A program made the position numbers and the translations under genes. Positions 6,920 through 14,291 of a DNA stretch of 17,695 bases are shown here, piece after piece; position 1 is the stretch's first letter; the number at the start of each line of letters is the position of its first letter. The stretch spans positions 1 through 17,695 of the forward strand of contig JBKHDT010000049.1 of assembly GCA_046541195.1 (NCBI GenBank), read 5' to 3'. The notes below the pieces were generated by a model. It made no database searches. It was not told where the DNA came from and worked only from the letters and a program-made list of their open reading frames with translations. The DNA comes from JBKHDT01 sp046541195 (GTDB lineage Bacteria; Pseudomonadota; Gammaproteobacteria; Halothiobacillales; Halothiobacillaceae).

Positions 6920-7059
6920 AAGTCGTTGCCCTGAGCCACCTCGCCCCGTCGTCCGCGCATCACCTGACCGGCTCCGGCGGCCCAGTCGGGTCCGCGCGCC
7001 GAGGGTCGGCACCGTCGCAACCGGCGCCGGATGCCGTCCGGATTGCCTGCAGGAATTAG
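6916..7059 (+). CDS. Possible 47-aa micro-ORF between transporter and RCC1-SCO gene
   Basis: The ORF begins MKVVALSHLAPSSAHHL and ends DAVRIACRN. It overlaps the transporter stop (ATGA), has a ribosome binding site and ends at 7059, where its TAG runs straight into the AGGAGG site of the next gene. It would fill what is otherwise a 150-nt gap in a tightly packed block. It is rich in Ser, Ala, Pro and Gly with three early His and one C-terminal Cys. It lacks a clear signal peptide or known motif. It could be a real small protein, a coupling leader, or an open frame favoured by GC-rich composition. Confidence 0.4.
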   Translation: MKVVALSHLAPSSAHHLTGSGGPVGSARRGSAPSQPAPDAVRIACRN

Positions 7060-7069
7060 GAGGTTGCGC

Positions 7070-8698
7070 ATGAGCCGAATGCTGCTTGCAGCCGGCAGGG
7101 ATCACAGCCTGCTCGGCCTGGATGATGGTTCGCTCTACGGCTTCGGGGGGCAGGGCAGCGGCCGGGTGCCGGAACCGCAGGCGCAGGGCAGCGAGGTCGT
7201 CGCCGAGCTTTGTGCCCCGGCCATCGACGTGACCGCCCCGGCCGCCTCGGGCATCGCGACCCTGCGTGCGCCGGTGGCGCTGGCCGCCGGCTACGGATTC
7301 AGCCTCGCGCTTGACGAGGCGGGGCGGCCTTTTGGCTGGGGTGCCAACCTCATGGGGCAGATCGGCCTGCCCGATCGCGAGCCCCGGATCGCGCCGACCC
7401 CGGTCCCCGGCCTGCCGCCCCTCACCGGGATCGCGGCCGGCGAGTTCCACGCGCTCGCGGTCGATCGCGACGGCGCGGCATGGGGACTCGGGCACTGGGG
7501 CGATCCGGCCGCAGTGCCCTCCGGGCGTTCCGGGCCGCAGCGAATCGACCTGCCGCCAGTCACCGGCATCGCCTGCGGACGGGCGTTTTCGCTGGCCATT
7601 GACGAGGACGGCACCGTCTGGGGCTGGGGAGGCAACGCGGCCGGTGTGCTCGGCACAGAGGGGCCGCGCCACGGCAGCGCCCGTCCCCTGCGGATTGCCG
7701 GCCTGCCCCCGGCCCGCGCCGTGGCGGCCGGCAGCCAGCATGCGCTGATACTCGACCAAAACGGCCAGGTCTGGACCTGGGGCGGCAATGGCGGCGGCCA
7801 GCTCGGGCCGGACGTGTCCGGTGCCCACAGTGCCCGGCCGCGACGGCTCGCGGGCCTTTCGGAAATTGTCGATATCAGCGCCGGCAGCGACTTCAGCATG
7901 GCGCTGGGTCGGGCCGGTCAGGTGCATGTCTGGGGCAGCAATGCCCTCGGGCAGCTTGCCGATCCGCAAGCCGCGCGCCGCCAGCCGCGGCCGCAGGTCG
8001 TGCAGGGCCTTCCGCCGATCCGGGCGATTCGCGCCGGGCAGGCCCATGCGCTGGTCGCGGACCGGTCGGGTGGCGTCTGGGCGTGGGGGGCCAACAATCT
8101 CGGGCAGGTCGGTGACGGCACCCGCTTTGCCCGCGCGCTGCCGACCCGGGTGCTCGACCCGGCGCAGGGCTGGCTGAACGAGGCACTCGGCCGGCGCCCG
8201 GCGGATACCGGCGACTGGACCATCATCCCGGTGGCCGACCGGCGCGACACGACCGAACTGCTGCCGGGGACGGGCTGGCGGCTCGTGTTCTTCGGCTACA
8301 CCTACTGCCCGGATGTCTGTCCGACCACGCTGGCCAAGCTTGCGATCCTCGACGAGGCCCTTGAGCGATCGGATGGAATCACCCTGCAGTTCTGCACGGT
8401 GGACCCCGACCGCGACAGCGAAGCGCAACTGGGCAAGTACGTGCAGCACTTTGCGCCCCGCATCCAGGCGCTTCGCCTGCAGCGCCCCAGGCTCAATCGT
8501 CTGGTCGCCGCCCTCGGCACCGGTTATCGCTACACCCCGGCCGAAAACGGCCAGTACTGGGTGGAGCACGGCACCTACGGCTTTCTGGTCGACGGCACGG
8601 GGCGTTTGCGCTACGCGATTCCGGATGGCTATCTGCCGGCGCTTGTCGCCACCGATCTGAAAAGACTGGTCAACGAATCGGGGAGAACCCGCACATGA
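7070..8698 (+). CDS. RCC1-repeat propeller fused to an SCO1/SenC copper-chaperone domain
   Basis: 542 aa; AGGAGG (7059-7064) is 5 nt upstream of the ATG. Residues about 4-370 hold seven RCC1-type repeats, each with a variant of AAG..HALA.D..G.VW.WG.N..GQLG, predicting a seven-bladed beta-propeller. Residues about 385-540 are an SCO1/SenC thioredoxin-fold domain: VFFGYTYCPDVCPTTL gives Cys413 and Cys417 (CxxxC) and VEHGTYGFLVD gives His500, the three ligands that bind copper in Sco proteins. Sco proteins deliver copper to, or reduce thiols in, copper oxidases. Its overlap with the multicopper oxidase gene (ATGA, 8695-8698) suggests that oxidase as client. Oddly, no signal peptide or membrane anchor is visible at the N-terminus, although Sco proteins normally act outside the cytoplasm. 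The RCC1 part may bind a partner protein. Confidence 0.88.
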   Translation: MSRMLLAAGRDHSLLGLDDGSLYGFGGQGSGRVPEPQAQGSEVVAELCAPAIDVTAPAASGIATLRAPVALAAGYGFSLALDEAGRPFGWGANLMGQIGLPDREPRIAPTPVPGLPPLTGIAAGEFHALAVDRDGAAWGLGHWGDPAAVPSGRSGPQRIDLPPVTGIACGRAFSLAIDEDGTVWGWGGNAAGVLGTEGPRHGSARPLRIAGLPPARAVAAGSQHALILDQNGQVWTWGGNGGGQLGPDVSGAHSARPRRLAGLSEIVDISAGSDFSMALGRAGQVHVWGSNALGQLADPQAARRQPRPQVVQGLPPIRAIRAGQAHALVADRSGGVWAWGANNLGQVGDGTRFARALPTRVLDPAQGWLNEALGRRPADTGDWTIIPVADRRDTTELLPGTGWRLVFFGYTYCPDVCPTTLAKLAILDEALERSDGITLQFCTVDPDRDSEAQLGKYVQHFAPRIQALRLQRPRLNRLVAALGTGYRYTPAENGQYWVEHGTYGFLVDGTGRLRYAIPDGYLPALVATDLKRLVNESGRTRT

Positions 8699-10227
8699 AA
8701 TGGACTCGCCGCCGCTTCCTGAAAACCGCAGGCCTCACGCTGGGCGCAACTGGCCTGCCGCTCGGGCTGCTCAGCGGGTGCCGTTCCGACGACGGCCCGC
8801 GCACGACCCCCGGACTGCAGATGCCCGAGATCCGTTCGGTCGACGGCCTGCTCGAAGCCGTGCTGACGCTTGATTACGCCGGTCTTGAATACCCGCTGCA
8901 GCCGGATGAGCCCTTCGACGCGGACGGGCCCCGGATCGGGCCGCGTCAGGTCAGGCTGCGCTGCTACAACGGCTTCATCACCGGCCCGACGCTGATCGCC
9001 CGGCCCGGCGACCGTGTGCGCATCTTCATTCGCAACCGTCTGCCGGAAGATCCCGACATCCCGCCGGGGGCGCCGGGACAGTTCAACACCACCAACCTGC
9101 ATGTCCACGGCGCCTATGTCTCGCCCAAGGACAACGGCGACAATGTGTTTGTCGACATCCCGCCGAGCACCGACTACGTCATGGAATTCGACGTCCCCAT
9201 GGATCATCCGCCGGGAACCTACTGGTATCACCCGCACCTGCATGGCTCGGTCGCCTTGCAGGTGGCCAGCGGCTGCGCCGGGGCCTTCATCGTCGAGGGC
9301 GACATCGACGCGGTCCCCGAGATTGCCGCGGCCGACGAGCACACCCTGGTATTCCAGTCGCTGATCACCGACGACAACGGAGAACTTGAAGACTTCGCCC
9401 TGGTGGACGGGGGCGACATCGAGCGCGAGTTCATGACCATCAACGGCTACCTGCGCCCGACCATCGTCATGCGCCCGGGCGAGGTGCGCCAGCTGCGGCT
9501 GGTCCATGCCGGCATCTACCGCACCCTGCTTTTGGCCCTGGACGATCATCCGCTGCACCTGTTCTCCTTCGATGGCGACACGCTGCCGCAGGTGAAGTCC
9601 GTCGACAGCCTGCAGCTCTCGCCGGCCAACAAGGCCTCTGTCTTGGTCCAGGCCTCGACCCGGCCCGGTACCTACTACCTGCGCCGGCTGGCTTTCAGCG
9701 AGGACGTGCCCTTCGAGAAACCCGTCGTGGAGACCGTGCTGGCGCGCATCATCGTGCAGGGCGAGCCGGTGGCCATGGGGCTGCCGCAGGGTGCCCTGCC
9801 GCGCTCGGCCGTGCTCAACGACATTGCGGACTCCGAAATCACCGGGCACCGGACCCTGGTGTTCGACGTGCAAGACAACGTACCGGGGGGATACGGCCCG
9901 AACGAGCTGGGTTTTCTGGTCGACCAGCAGATGTTCGACGCCGGGCGCGTCGACCAGCTGGTCACGCTCGGCTCGGTCGAGGAATGGGACATCATCAATG
10001 TCACCGGCGCGCAGCATCCCTTCCACATTCACCAGGGCCCGTTCCAGGTCATTGCCGTCAACGGCGAGCGGGTAGAGCCTATCTGGGCCGACACCTGGCC
10101 GCTGCCCGCCGACGGCACGCTCACCATCCGCCTGCGGTTCGACCGCTTCGACGGCCGCTACGTGCTGCACTGCCACATGCTGCCCCACGAGGATCTGGGC
10201 ATGATGCAGGTGGTGGAAGTGGTGTAG
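8695..10227 (+). CDS. Tat-exported multicopper oxidase with lipobox
   Basis: 510 aa, three-cupredoxin type, related to CueO/CotA/laccase-like enzymes; oxidises a substrate at a type 1 copper and reduces O2 to water at a trinuclear centre. The N-terminus MKWTRRRFLKTAG is a Tat signal, followed by LLSGC (Cys29), a lipobox, so it is probably a lipoprotein. All four copper motifs are intact: HVHG (H136, H138), HPHLHG (H179, H181), HPFHIH (H441, H444, H446) and HCHMLPHEDLGM (H492, C493, H494, H498, axial M503), the last very like CueO. The Met-rich insert that marks CueO is not evident, so cuprous oxidase activity is not implied. GGGAGA lies 8 nt before the ATG. It is the last gene of the block and could be the terminal electron acceptor for the GMC flavoprotein or act on an exported phenol or metal. 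Substrate unknown. Confidence 0.93.
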   Translation: MKWTRRRFLKTAGLTLGATGLPLGLLSGCRSDDGPRTTPGLQMPEIRSVDGLLEAVLTLDYAGLEYPLQPDEPFDADGPRIGPRQVRLRCYNGFITGPTLIARPGDRVRIFIRNRLPEDPDIPPGAPGQFNTTNLHVHGAYVSPKDNGDNVFVDIPPSTDYVMEFDVPMDHPPGTYWYHPHLHGSVALQVASGCAGAFIVEGDIDAVPEIAAADEHTLVFQSLITDDNGELEDFALVDGGDIEREFMTINGYLRPTIVMRPGEVRQLRLVHAGIYRTLLLALDDHPLHLFSFDGDTLPQVKSVDSLQLSPANKASVLVQASTRPGTYYLRRLAFSEDVPFEKPVVETVLARIIVQGEPVAMGLPQGALPRSAVLNDIADSEITGHRTLVFDVQDNVPGGYGPNELGFLVDQQMFDAGRVDQLVTLGSVEEWDIINVTGAQHPFHIHQGPFQVIAVNGERVEPIWADTWPLPADGTLTIRLRFDRFDGRYVLHCHMLPHEDLGMMQVVEVV

Positions 10228-10291
10228 CCTGACCACCTGTTTTCTCGTTACATAGCCCCACTGTGCACTTCGAAATCACGGCAAATGGACT

Positions 10292-10312
10292 GGCGCCCGC
10301 GCTCGGGGCGCC
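10292..10312. terminator. GC-rich hairpin after the multicopper oxidase gene
   Basis: GGCGCCC, loop GCGCTCG, GGGCGCC: a perfect 7-bp stem 64 nt after the oxidase stop. It is followed by CAGAAAAACG rather than a T-run, so it is not a standard intrinsic terminator for + strand transcription; it may stabilise the 3' end of the message. Confidence 0.35.
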
Positions 10313-10322
10313 CAGAAAAACG

Positions 10323-10352
10323 CTGCACGATGCCCTTTATGGCCTCATAAGC
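10323..10352. repeat. Degenerate 12-6-12 palindrome, copy B
   Basis: The left arm CTGCACGATGCC matches copies A and C at 10 of 12 bases, the loop CTTTAT is also 6 nt, and the right arm begins GGC but is otherwise decayed. A preceding GAAAAACG resembles the GGAAACT before copy C. Weak alone, it is noted because it has the same position type, at a gene-block border. Confidence 0.3.
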
Positions 10353-10564
10353 TTCGCCAGCGAGCGCGCAACAGCGGGTGCAAGCGGGTATCCCGGGCGT
10401 TGCCCAGACGCGTCGATCATCCATGATGCGACGGATGTTACCCCGCCGGCCGGGCACGCCGGTTGCCTGGCCCGATCGGCAATTCGGCCAAGACGGGCCG
10501 CAACGGCCTGCAATGGGCGAGGCCGTGGGCCTGACCGGGAAAGCGTGCGGCCATTTTCGGGATC

Positions 10565-11641
10565 ATGACGCGTTCCCGGCAAAAGCGCGGGCAGCACCTG
10601 ATCCGGGGCGAACGGGCCTTCAGTGGCCGTCGCCTGGCCTGGTTTGCCTTGCTGTTCCTCGGCCTGAGCGCGGCCGGAATCTGGGCGGTCTACGCGCAGG
10701 TCGCGGGGCACCAGGTTCAGTGGGATGCGCGCTTCCTGAGTGGCCAGCTGGTGCTCGCCAGCCTGGCGCTGCTGCTGGTCTACTTCATCGCTGATGGCCT
10801 GAGACTTTGGTTCACCCTGCGGGCGCTGGGCCACTCGATTTCCTTGTCGGCCATGGCACGGCTGGTGTTTCTCAATATTTTCATCTCGAATATCACACCG
10901 CTGGCCACGGGCGGCGGGGCGGCTCAGGTCTGGTTCCTGCATCGCCATGGTGTGCCGGTGGGTACTGGGCTGACAGCCACCACCATGCGCACCGCGCTGG
11001 CGATGTTCTTCATCTTCGGGGCGGTGCCCATCCTGCTACTGGCGCTCCCGAGTGCCGGAGACGCGGTACGGAGCGACTCGCTGGTGATTAGCCTTGGCGT
11101 GTCGGTTGCTTTGTATATCGGGTTCTTCGTTGTCCTGATCACCCGCAGCAGCTGGCTGCTCTGTCCCTTGCTGGCCATGCTCAAGGCCCTGCGTGCCGTG
11201 CACCTGATCAGCCCGGAACGGCATCATCGATTGCGTCTCTGGCTGGCTCGCGAACTGAGACGATTCGCCCATGGTTTCGGGCGCTACCTCCGGGGGCGCA
11301 AGCTCGACATTCTCGGCTCGTTCGTCTTTACGGCGGTCTTCCTGCTGGCCTTGTTCTCTTTCCCTGCCTTGCTCTTGTGGGCGCTGGGCTACGGAATTGA
11401 CTACTGGGTGGTCATCGGTCGCATGCTGATGACCACCTTCGTCATGTATTTCTCACCGACGCCGGGTGCCTCGGGCATCGCCGAGGGCGTGTTCGGTTAC
11501 TTCTTCCGGGATGTGGTCAGCGCATCGCATCTGGTGCTGGTGACTGTTGCCTGGCGGGCGCTGACCATCTACCTGGGCATGCTGATCGGGCTGTTCGTCA
11601 CGCAGCGGGAAATCGTGGCTTCCCGGCGGGGTGCGGCATGA
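10565..11641 (+). CDS. Flippase-like integral membrane protein (LPG_synthase_TM family)
   Basis: 358 aa with about eight hydrophobic helices. Family hallmarks are the segment SNITPLATGGGAAQVWFLHR near residue 105 and FSPTPGASGIAEGVFGYFF near residue 300, both typical of the lysylphosphatidylglycerol-synthase transmembrane family (PF03706; YbhN/AglD-like proteins). There is no cytosolic aminoacyl-transferase (DUF2156) domain, so this is not a lysyl-PG synthase; such stand-alone proteins usually sit with glycosyltransferases and are thought to move or anchor lipid-linked glycans. That fits the next gene, a membrane-anchored glycosyltransferase, whose ATG overlaps this stop (ATGA, 11638-11641). 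The ATG at 10565 has no strong ribosome binding site, and its basic N-terminus (MTRSRQKRGQHLIRGER) would lie in the cytoplasm. Confidence 0.88.
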   Translation: MTRSRQKRGQHLIRGERAFSGRRLAWFALLFLGLSAAGIWAVYAQVAGHQVQWDARFLSGQLVLASLALLLVYFIADGLRLWFTLRALGHSISLSAMARLVFLNIFISNITPLATGGGAAQVWFLHRHGVPVGTGLTATTMRTALAMFFIFGAVPILLLALPSAGDAVRSDSLVISLGVSVALYIGFFVVLITRSSWLLCPLLAMLKALRAVHLISPERHHRLRLWLARELRRFAHGFGRYLRGRKLDILGSFVFTAVFLLALFSFPALLLWALGYGIDYWVVIGRMLMTTFVMYFSPTPGASGIAEGVFGYFFRDVVSASHLVLVTVAWRALTIYLGMLIGLFVTQREIVASRRGAA

Positions 11642-13875
11642 GCCGGCTGTCGAAACAGTTGACGCCACGCCGGCTCAAGCTGGCCTTCTACCTGACGCTA
11701 TCCGCGATTTTGTTTCTGGTTGGCTATCGGATCTATCTGTCGCTGTTCGAAACCAATTATCACGCCATGCATGCCGAACAGATTGATCGAATTCAGGCGG
11801 CAATGCGCGAAAAGACGGATGACGAGCTGCACTTTGCCGTGGTGGGCAATATCCAGAACTCGGTTGGCTTGTTCGAACGCAGGATGATTCCGCTGCTGAA
11901 CCGCGCCGAGCCGGAATTTGTCGTCTCCGCAGGCAATGCGGTTAGTGGCGGGGGAAAGGACAAGTATCGCGCCCTGTACGGCACGCTTTCGCGGCTGGAG
12001 GTGCCGTACCTGCTGACGGTCGGCGAGCATGAGAGTGGAACGTTTGGTTCATTCAACTACTACGAACACTTCGGGCCGTACTTCTTTGGTTTTCGGGCTG
12101 GCGGCGGTCAGTTCCTGTTCCTCGACGGTACGGATCCGGATACCTATCCCTTCCAGATTCATTGGCTTGAGGAGCACCTGCGTGATTCGTCGGCCACGCA
12201 TCGTTTCGTGTTTATCGGCCTCCCGCTGTTTCGCGCGGCACAGCAGAGCACGCTCGATTCCGACGACCAATACCTCCAGGACAAGGCTTTTCGAGACCGG
12301 CTGCATTCACTGTTTCGCGCGCACGGCGTCGACGTCGTGTTTTCGAGCAATCTGCGCCTGTTTGATCAACAGGAACGGGACGGGGTGCGGTATGTGGTTA
12401 CCGGCGGCGCCGGCGGGCTGATGCTCAACGATGACACCAGTTTTTATCACTACGTGGACGTGCAGACCGCTGGTGAAGAGGTGCTGATTACGCTTGAACG
12501 GCTTGAGATTGGTCAGCACCAGTTCTTCAGAACACTCGAGAGCCTGTGGTTCTTCATCCATTCGCTTTTCTATGTGGGGCACCTGAACTTCCTGCTGATG
12601 CTCGGCCTGCTGATCTTGCTGGCAATCAAGCTCTACAGCGCCGTCTTCATCGAACGCGACTACTACCGGAACTACGACCTGGACACCACGCCCTGGGCCA
12701 ACCGGCCGCTGGCCATTGCCATGGTGACCAACAACTACCTGCCTTTTATCGGGGGCGTGCCCATCTCCATCGACCGGCTGCGCCGCGGGCTGGAACTCCT
12801 GGCGCATCGCGTGCGCATCATCGCGCCCAGCTATCCTGGCCAGGATGACCGAGGCGCCGACGTGGTCCGCGTCCCTTCGGTTCTGACAATGGGCGCGCGT
12901 GGTCAATTCCGGCTGGCCAATCCGCTATCGCCGCGCATCCTTCGGGGCATCAGGGAGTTTTCGCCGGATCTGATCCATATCCATCACCCGTTCTGGCTCG
13001 GTTGGGTAGCGCAGTGGCAGGCTCGTCGTCTTGGTTTGCCCACGGTATTCACGTACCACACGCGTCTTGAGCACTACGCGCATTTCGTTCCGCTGCCCGG
13101 GCCACTATTCCGAAACCTGATTGCACACGCGGCGATCCGGCGTTTTGCCAACCGTTGCGACGCAGTGATCGTGCCGACCCGGTCAGCCGAGGAGTACCTG
13201 CGCGTGATCGGGGTCACCCCACCCATTCACGTACACCCCACGGGGATCGATTTCGACCGTTTTCGGGCCGAAGAGCCCGAGGCCGTCGACGCGCTGCGTC
13301 GCAAATGGGGCATCCGCGCAGAAGAACGGGTACTGGTCAGTGTCTCGCGGCTTTCCCGAGAAAAGAATATCGACTTCCTGGTCTCGGCGATCAACGAACT
13401 GCGTCGGCGCAGTGACCAGCCATTTCGTTGCCTGATCATCGGTGATGGCAGTGAACGCCAGCGCCTTGAAGAACGCATCGAGGCACTGGCGCTGGACGGG
13501 GTCGTCACGCTGGTTGGTGCCGTGTCACCCGAGGCGGTGGCGCGTTACTACCAACTGGGGGATGCCTTCGTGTTTGCCTCAAAATCCGAGACCCAGGGAA
13601 TGGTCATCCTCGAGGCAATGGCCGCGGGACTGCCGGTGGTCGCAGTGCGCGCCAGCGGCATCGATGACGTGGTGCGTCACGGGCGTAACGGATTCAAGAC
13701 GCCCGAGCACCTCGATCGCTGGGCCAGTGCGGCCCGCCGACTGATCGAGGACGATGCGCTGCGCGATTCGATGGCCGAGGAAGCCGTACACACGGCGCGA
13801 CGTCACGCCATCGAGCAATTTGCACGGGACATGGCCGAAACCTACCGTCTGGTGCTGGCGAGACGAAACCAGTGA
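11638..13875 (+). CDS. Degenerate metallophosphoesterase domain fused to GT4 glycosyltransferase
   Basis: 745 aa. TM1 at about 13-34; a calcineurin-like fold at about 64-290; TM2 at about 302-338; a GT-B, GT4 domain at about 358-740. The first domain would be outside the membrane, the transferase inside. The phosphoesterase fold is recognisable by the order of its motifs, but the metal ligands are replaced: GNIQN (N71, Q73) for the D-x-H motif, AGNAV (N100) for GDxV, GEHE (E130) for GNHE, IGLP (L195) for the His strand, and SSNLR (N238, R240) for GHxH. The GT4 part looks intact: GGVPISIDRL acceptor loop, FTYHTRLEHYAHFVP, and E651-x7-E659 in ETQGMVILEAMA. The sequence resembles diacylglycerol glucosyltransferases, so a glycolipid product is plausible. 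With the upstream flippase-like gene it forms a two-gene unit ending at the hairpin at 13890. Confidence 0.88.
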   Translation: MSRLSKQLTPRRLKLAFYLTLSAILFLVGYRIYLSLFETNYHAMHAEQIDRIQAAMREKTDDELHFAVVGNIQNSVGLFERRMIPLLNRAEPEFVVSAGNAVSGGGKDKYRALYGTLSRLEVPYLLTVGEHESGTFGSFNYYEHFGPYFFGFRAGGGQFLFLDGTDPDTYPFQIHWLEEHLRDSSATHRFVFIGLPLFRAAQQSTLDSDDQYLQDKAFRDRLHSLFRAHGVDVVFSSNLRLFDQQERDGVRYVVTGGAGGLMLNDDTSFYHYVDVQTAGEEVLITLERLEIGQHQFFRTLESLWFFIHSLFYVGHLNFLLMLGLLILLAIKLYSAVFIERDYYRNYDLDTTPWANRPLAIAMVTNNYLPFIGGVPISIDRLRRGLELLAHRVRIIAPSYPGQDDRGADVVRVPSVLTMGARGQFRLANPLSPRILRGIREFSPDLIHIHHPFWLGWVAQWQARRLGLPTVFTYHTRLEHYAHFVPLPGPLFRNLIAHAAIRRFANRCDAVIVPTRSAEEYLRVIGVTPPIHVHPTGIDFDRFRAEEPEAVDALRRKWGIRAEERVLVSVSRLSREKNIDFLVSAINELRRRSDQPFRCLIIGDGSERQRLEERIEALALDGVVTLVGAVSPEAVARYYQLGDAFVFASKSETQGMVILEAMAAGLPVVAVRASGIDDVVRHGRNGFKTPEHLDRWASAARRLIEDDALRDSMAEEAVHTARRHAIEQFARDMAETYRLVLARRNQ

Positions 13876-14291
13876 AGCCTAAGGAAACTCTGCACAAAGC
13901 CATCCTTGGCTTTGTGCAGCAATTTATTCGGCTTTATTCGGGCCCCCACGCTTGCATGTCGCCGAGCCGCAACAGGAAACCGCCCGAAAAATACACCACT
14001 TATTGAAAATAATGCAAGGCAGGTCTACTTTGTGTCTTTGTCCTGATGCTTGTGGATTCAGGCAGGTTCGTGCTCGGGACATGGTCCCGCGTAAGATGCG
14101 AGGCCGGGCGTACCTTCGGTATCTGGATTGTCCCGGCACCGTTCGCTGGTGGCACACCATGCTCTGCTTTGCACCATGACTGGCAGCAGTCCCTGGTTCG
14201 GCAGGTCTTGTTTCCGGACCAGGTAGCGTCCGCGGCTGATGGTTTTGAGTAGAGACAGGTCCACGCTGCGCAAACACGGTGGGAGTCACGC
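13876..14291. other. Intergenic region before the helicase gene
   Basis: This 416-nt stretch is less GC-rich than its surroundings near 13920-14040. It holds the hairpin at 13890-13919, a smaller palindrome CGGGAC/GTCCCG (14075-14089), and a poor promoter-like pair (TTGAAA 14003-14008, TACTTT 14026-14031, 17-nt spacing). Open frames on both strands match nothing I recognise. It marks a border between the glycan unit and what may be a defence locus, and could hold decayed mobile DNA. Confidence 0.5.
13890..13919 (+). terminator. Perfect 12-bp hairpin, likely terminator (palindrome copy C)
   Basis: CTGCACAAAGCC, loop ATCCTT, GGCTTTGTGCAG, then CAATTTATTC. It lies 14 nt after the glycosyltransferase stop. 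The long perfect stem and partly T-rich tail fit a Rho-independent terminator, though the tail lacks a clean T-run. GGCTTTGTGCAGCA is also found on the minus strand of the 5426-5455 element. Confidence 0.55.

Larger units (their letters stand above)
10228..10564. other. Intergenic region between redox block and membrane-glycan unit
   Basis: This 337-nt gap contains a GC hairpin (10292-10312), a degenerate copy of the 12-6-12 palindrome (10323-10352) and several short GC-rich inverted repeats, but no recognised gene. A GTG-started open frame from 10263 has no ribosome binding site. I see no convincing promoter for the gene at 10565. Confidence 0.6.

Noticed and set aside
6914..8569. 551-aa minus-strand frame opposite RCC1-SCO
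   Set aside because: No recognisable motif; the + strand has seven RCC1 repeats and an intact SCO site.
2476..10227. Methanobactin or other known copper-peptide cluster
   Set aside because: No MbnB/MNIO, MbnC, MATE, YcaO, radical-SAM or lanthipeptide enzyme is visible, so only a loose analogy is possible.
8695..10227. Calling the oxidase CueO
   Set aside because: The C-terminal motif is CueO-like, but the Met-rich insert is not evident and no copper-resistance regulator or pump is adjacent.
8629..10236. 535-aa minus-strand frame opposite the multicopper oxidase
   Set aside because: All copper motifs are on the + strand; the antisense protein has no recognisable motif.
10263..10568. GTG-started 101-aa frame after the oxidase gene
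   Set aside because: No ribosome binding site, it crosses two palindromes, and its second half is Arg/Gly-rich noise.
10565..11641. Lysylphosphatidylglycerol synthase (MprF)
   Set aside because: Only the transmembrane half is present; the C-terminal aminoacyl-transferase domain is missing.
13872..14006. 44-aa GTG frame overlapping the glycosyltransferase stop
   Set aside because: No Shine-Dalgarno site; its coding-like part is the perfect terminator hairpin.
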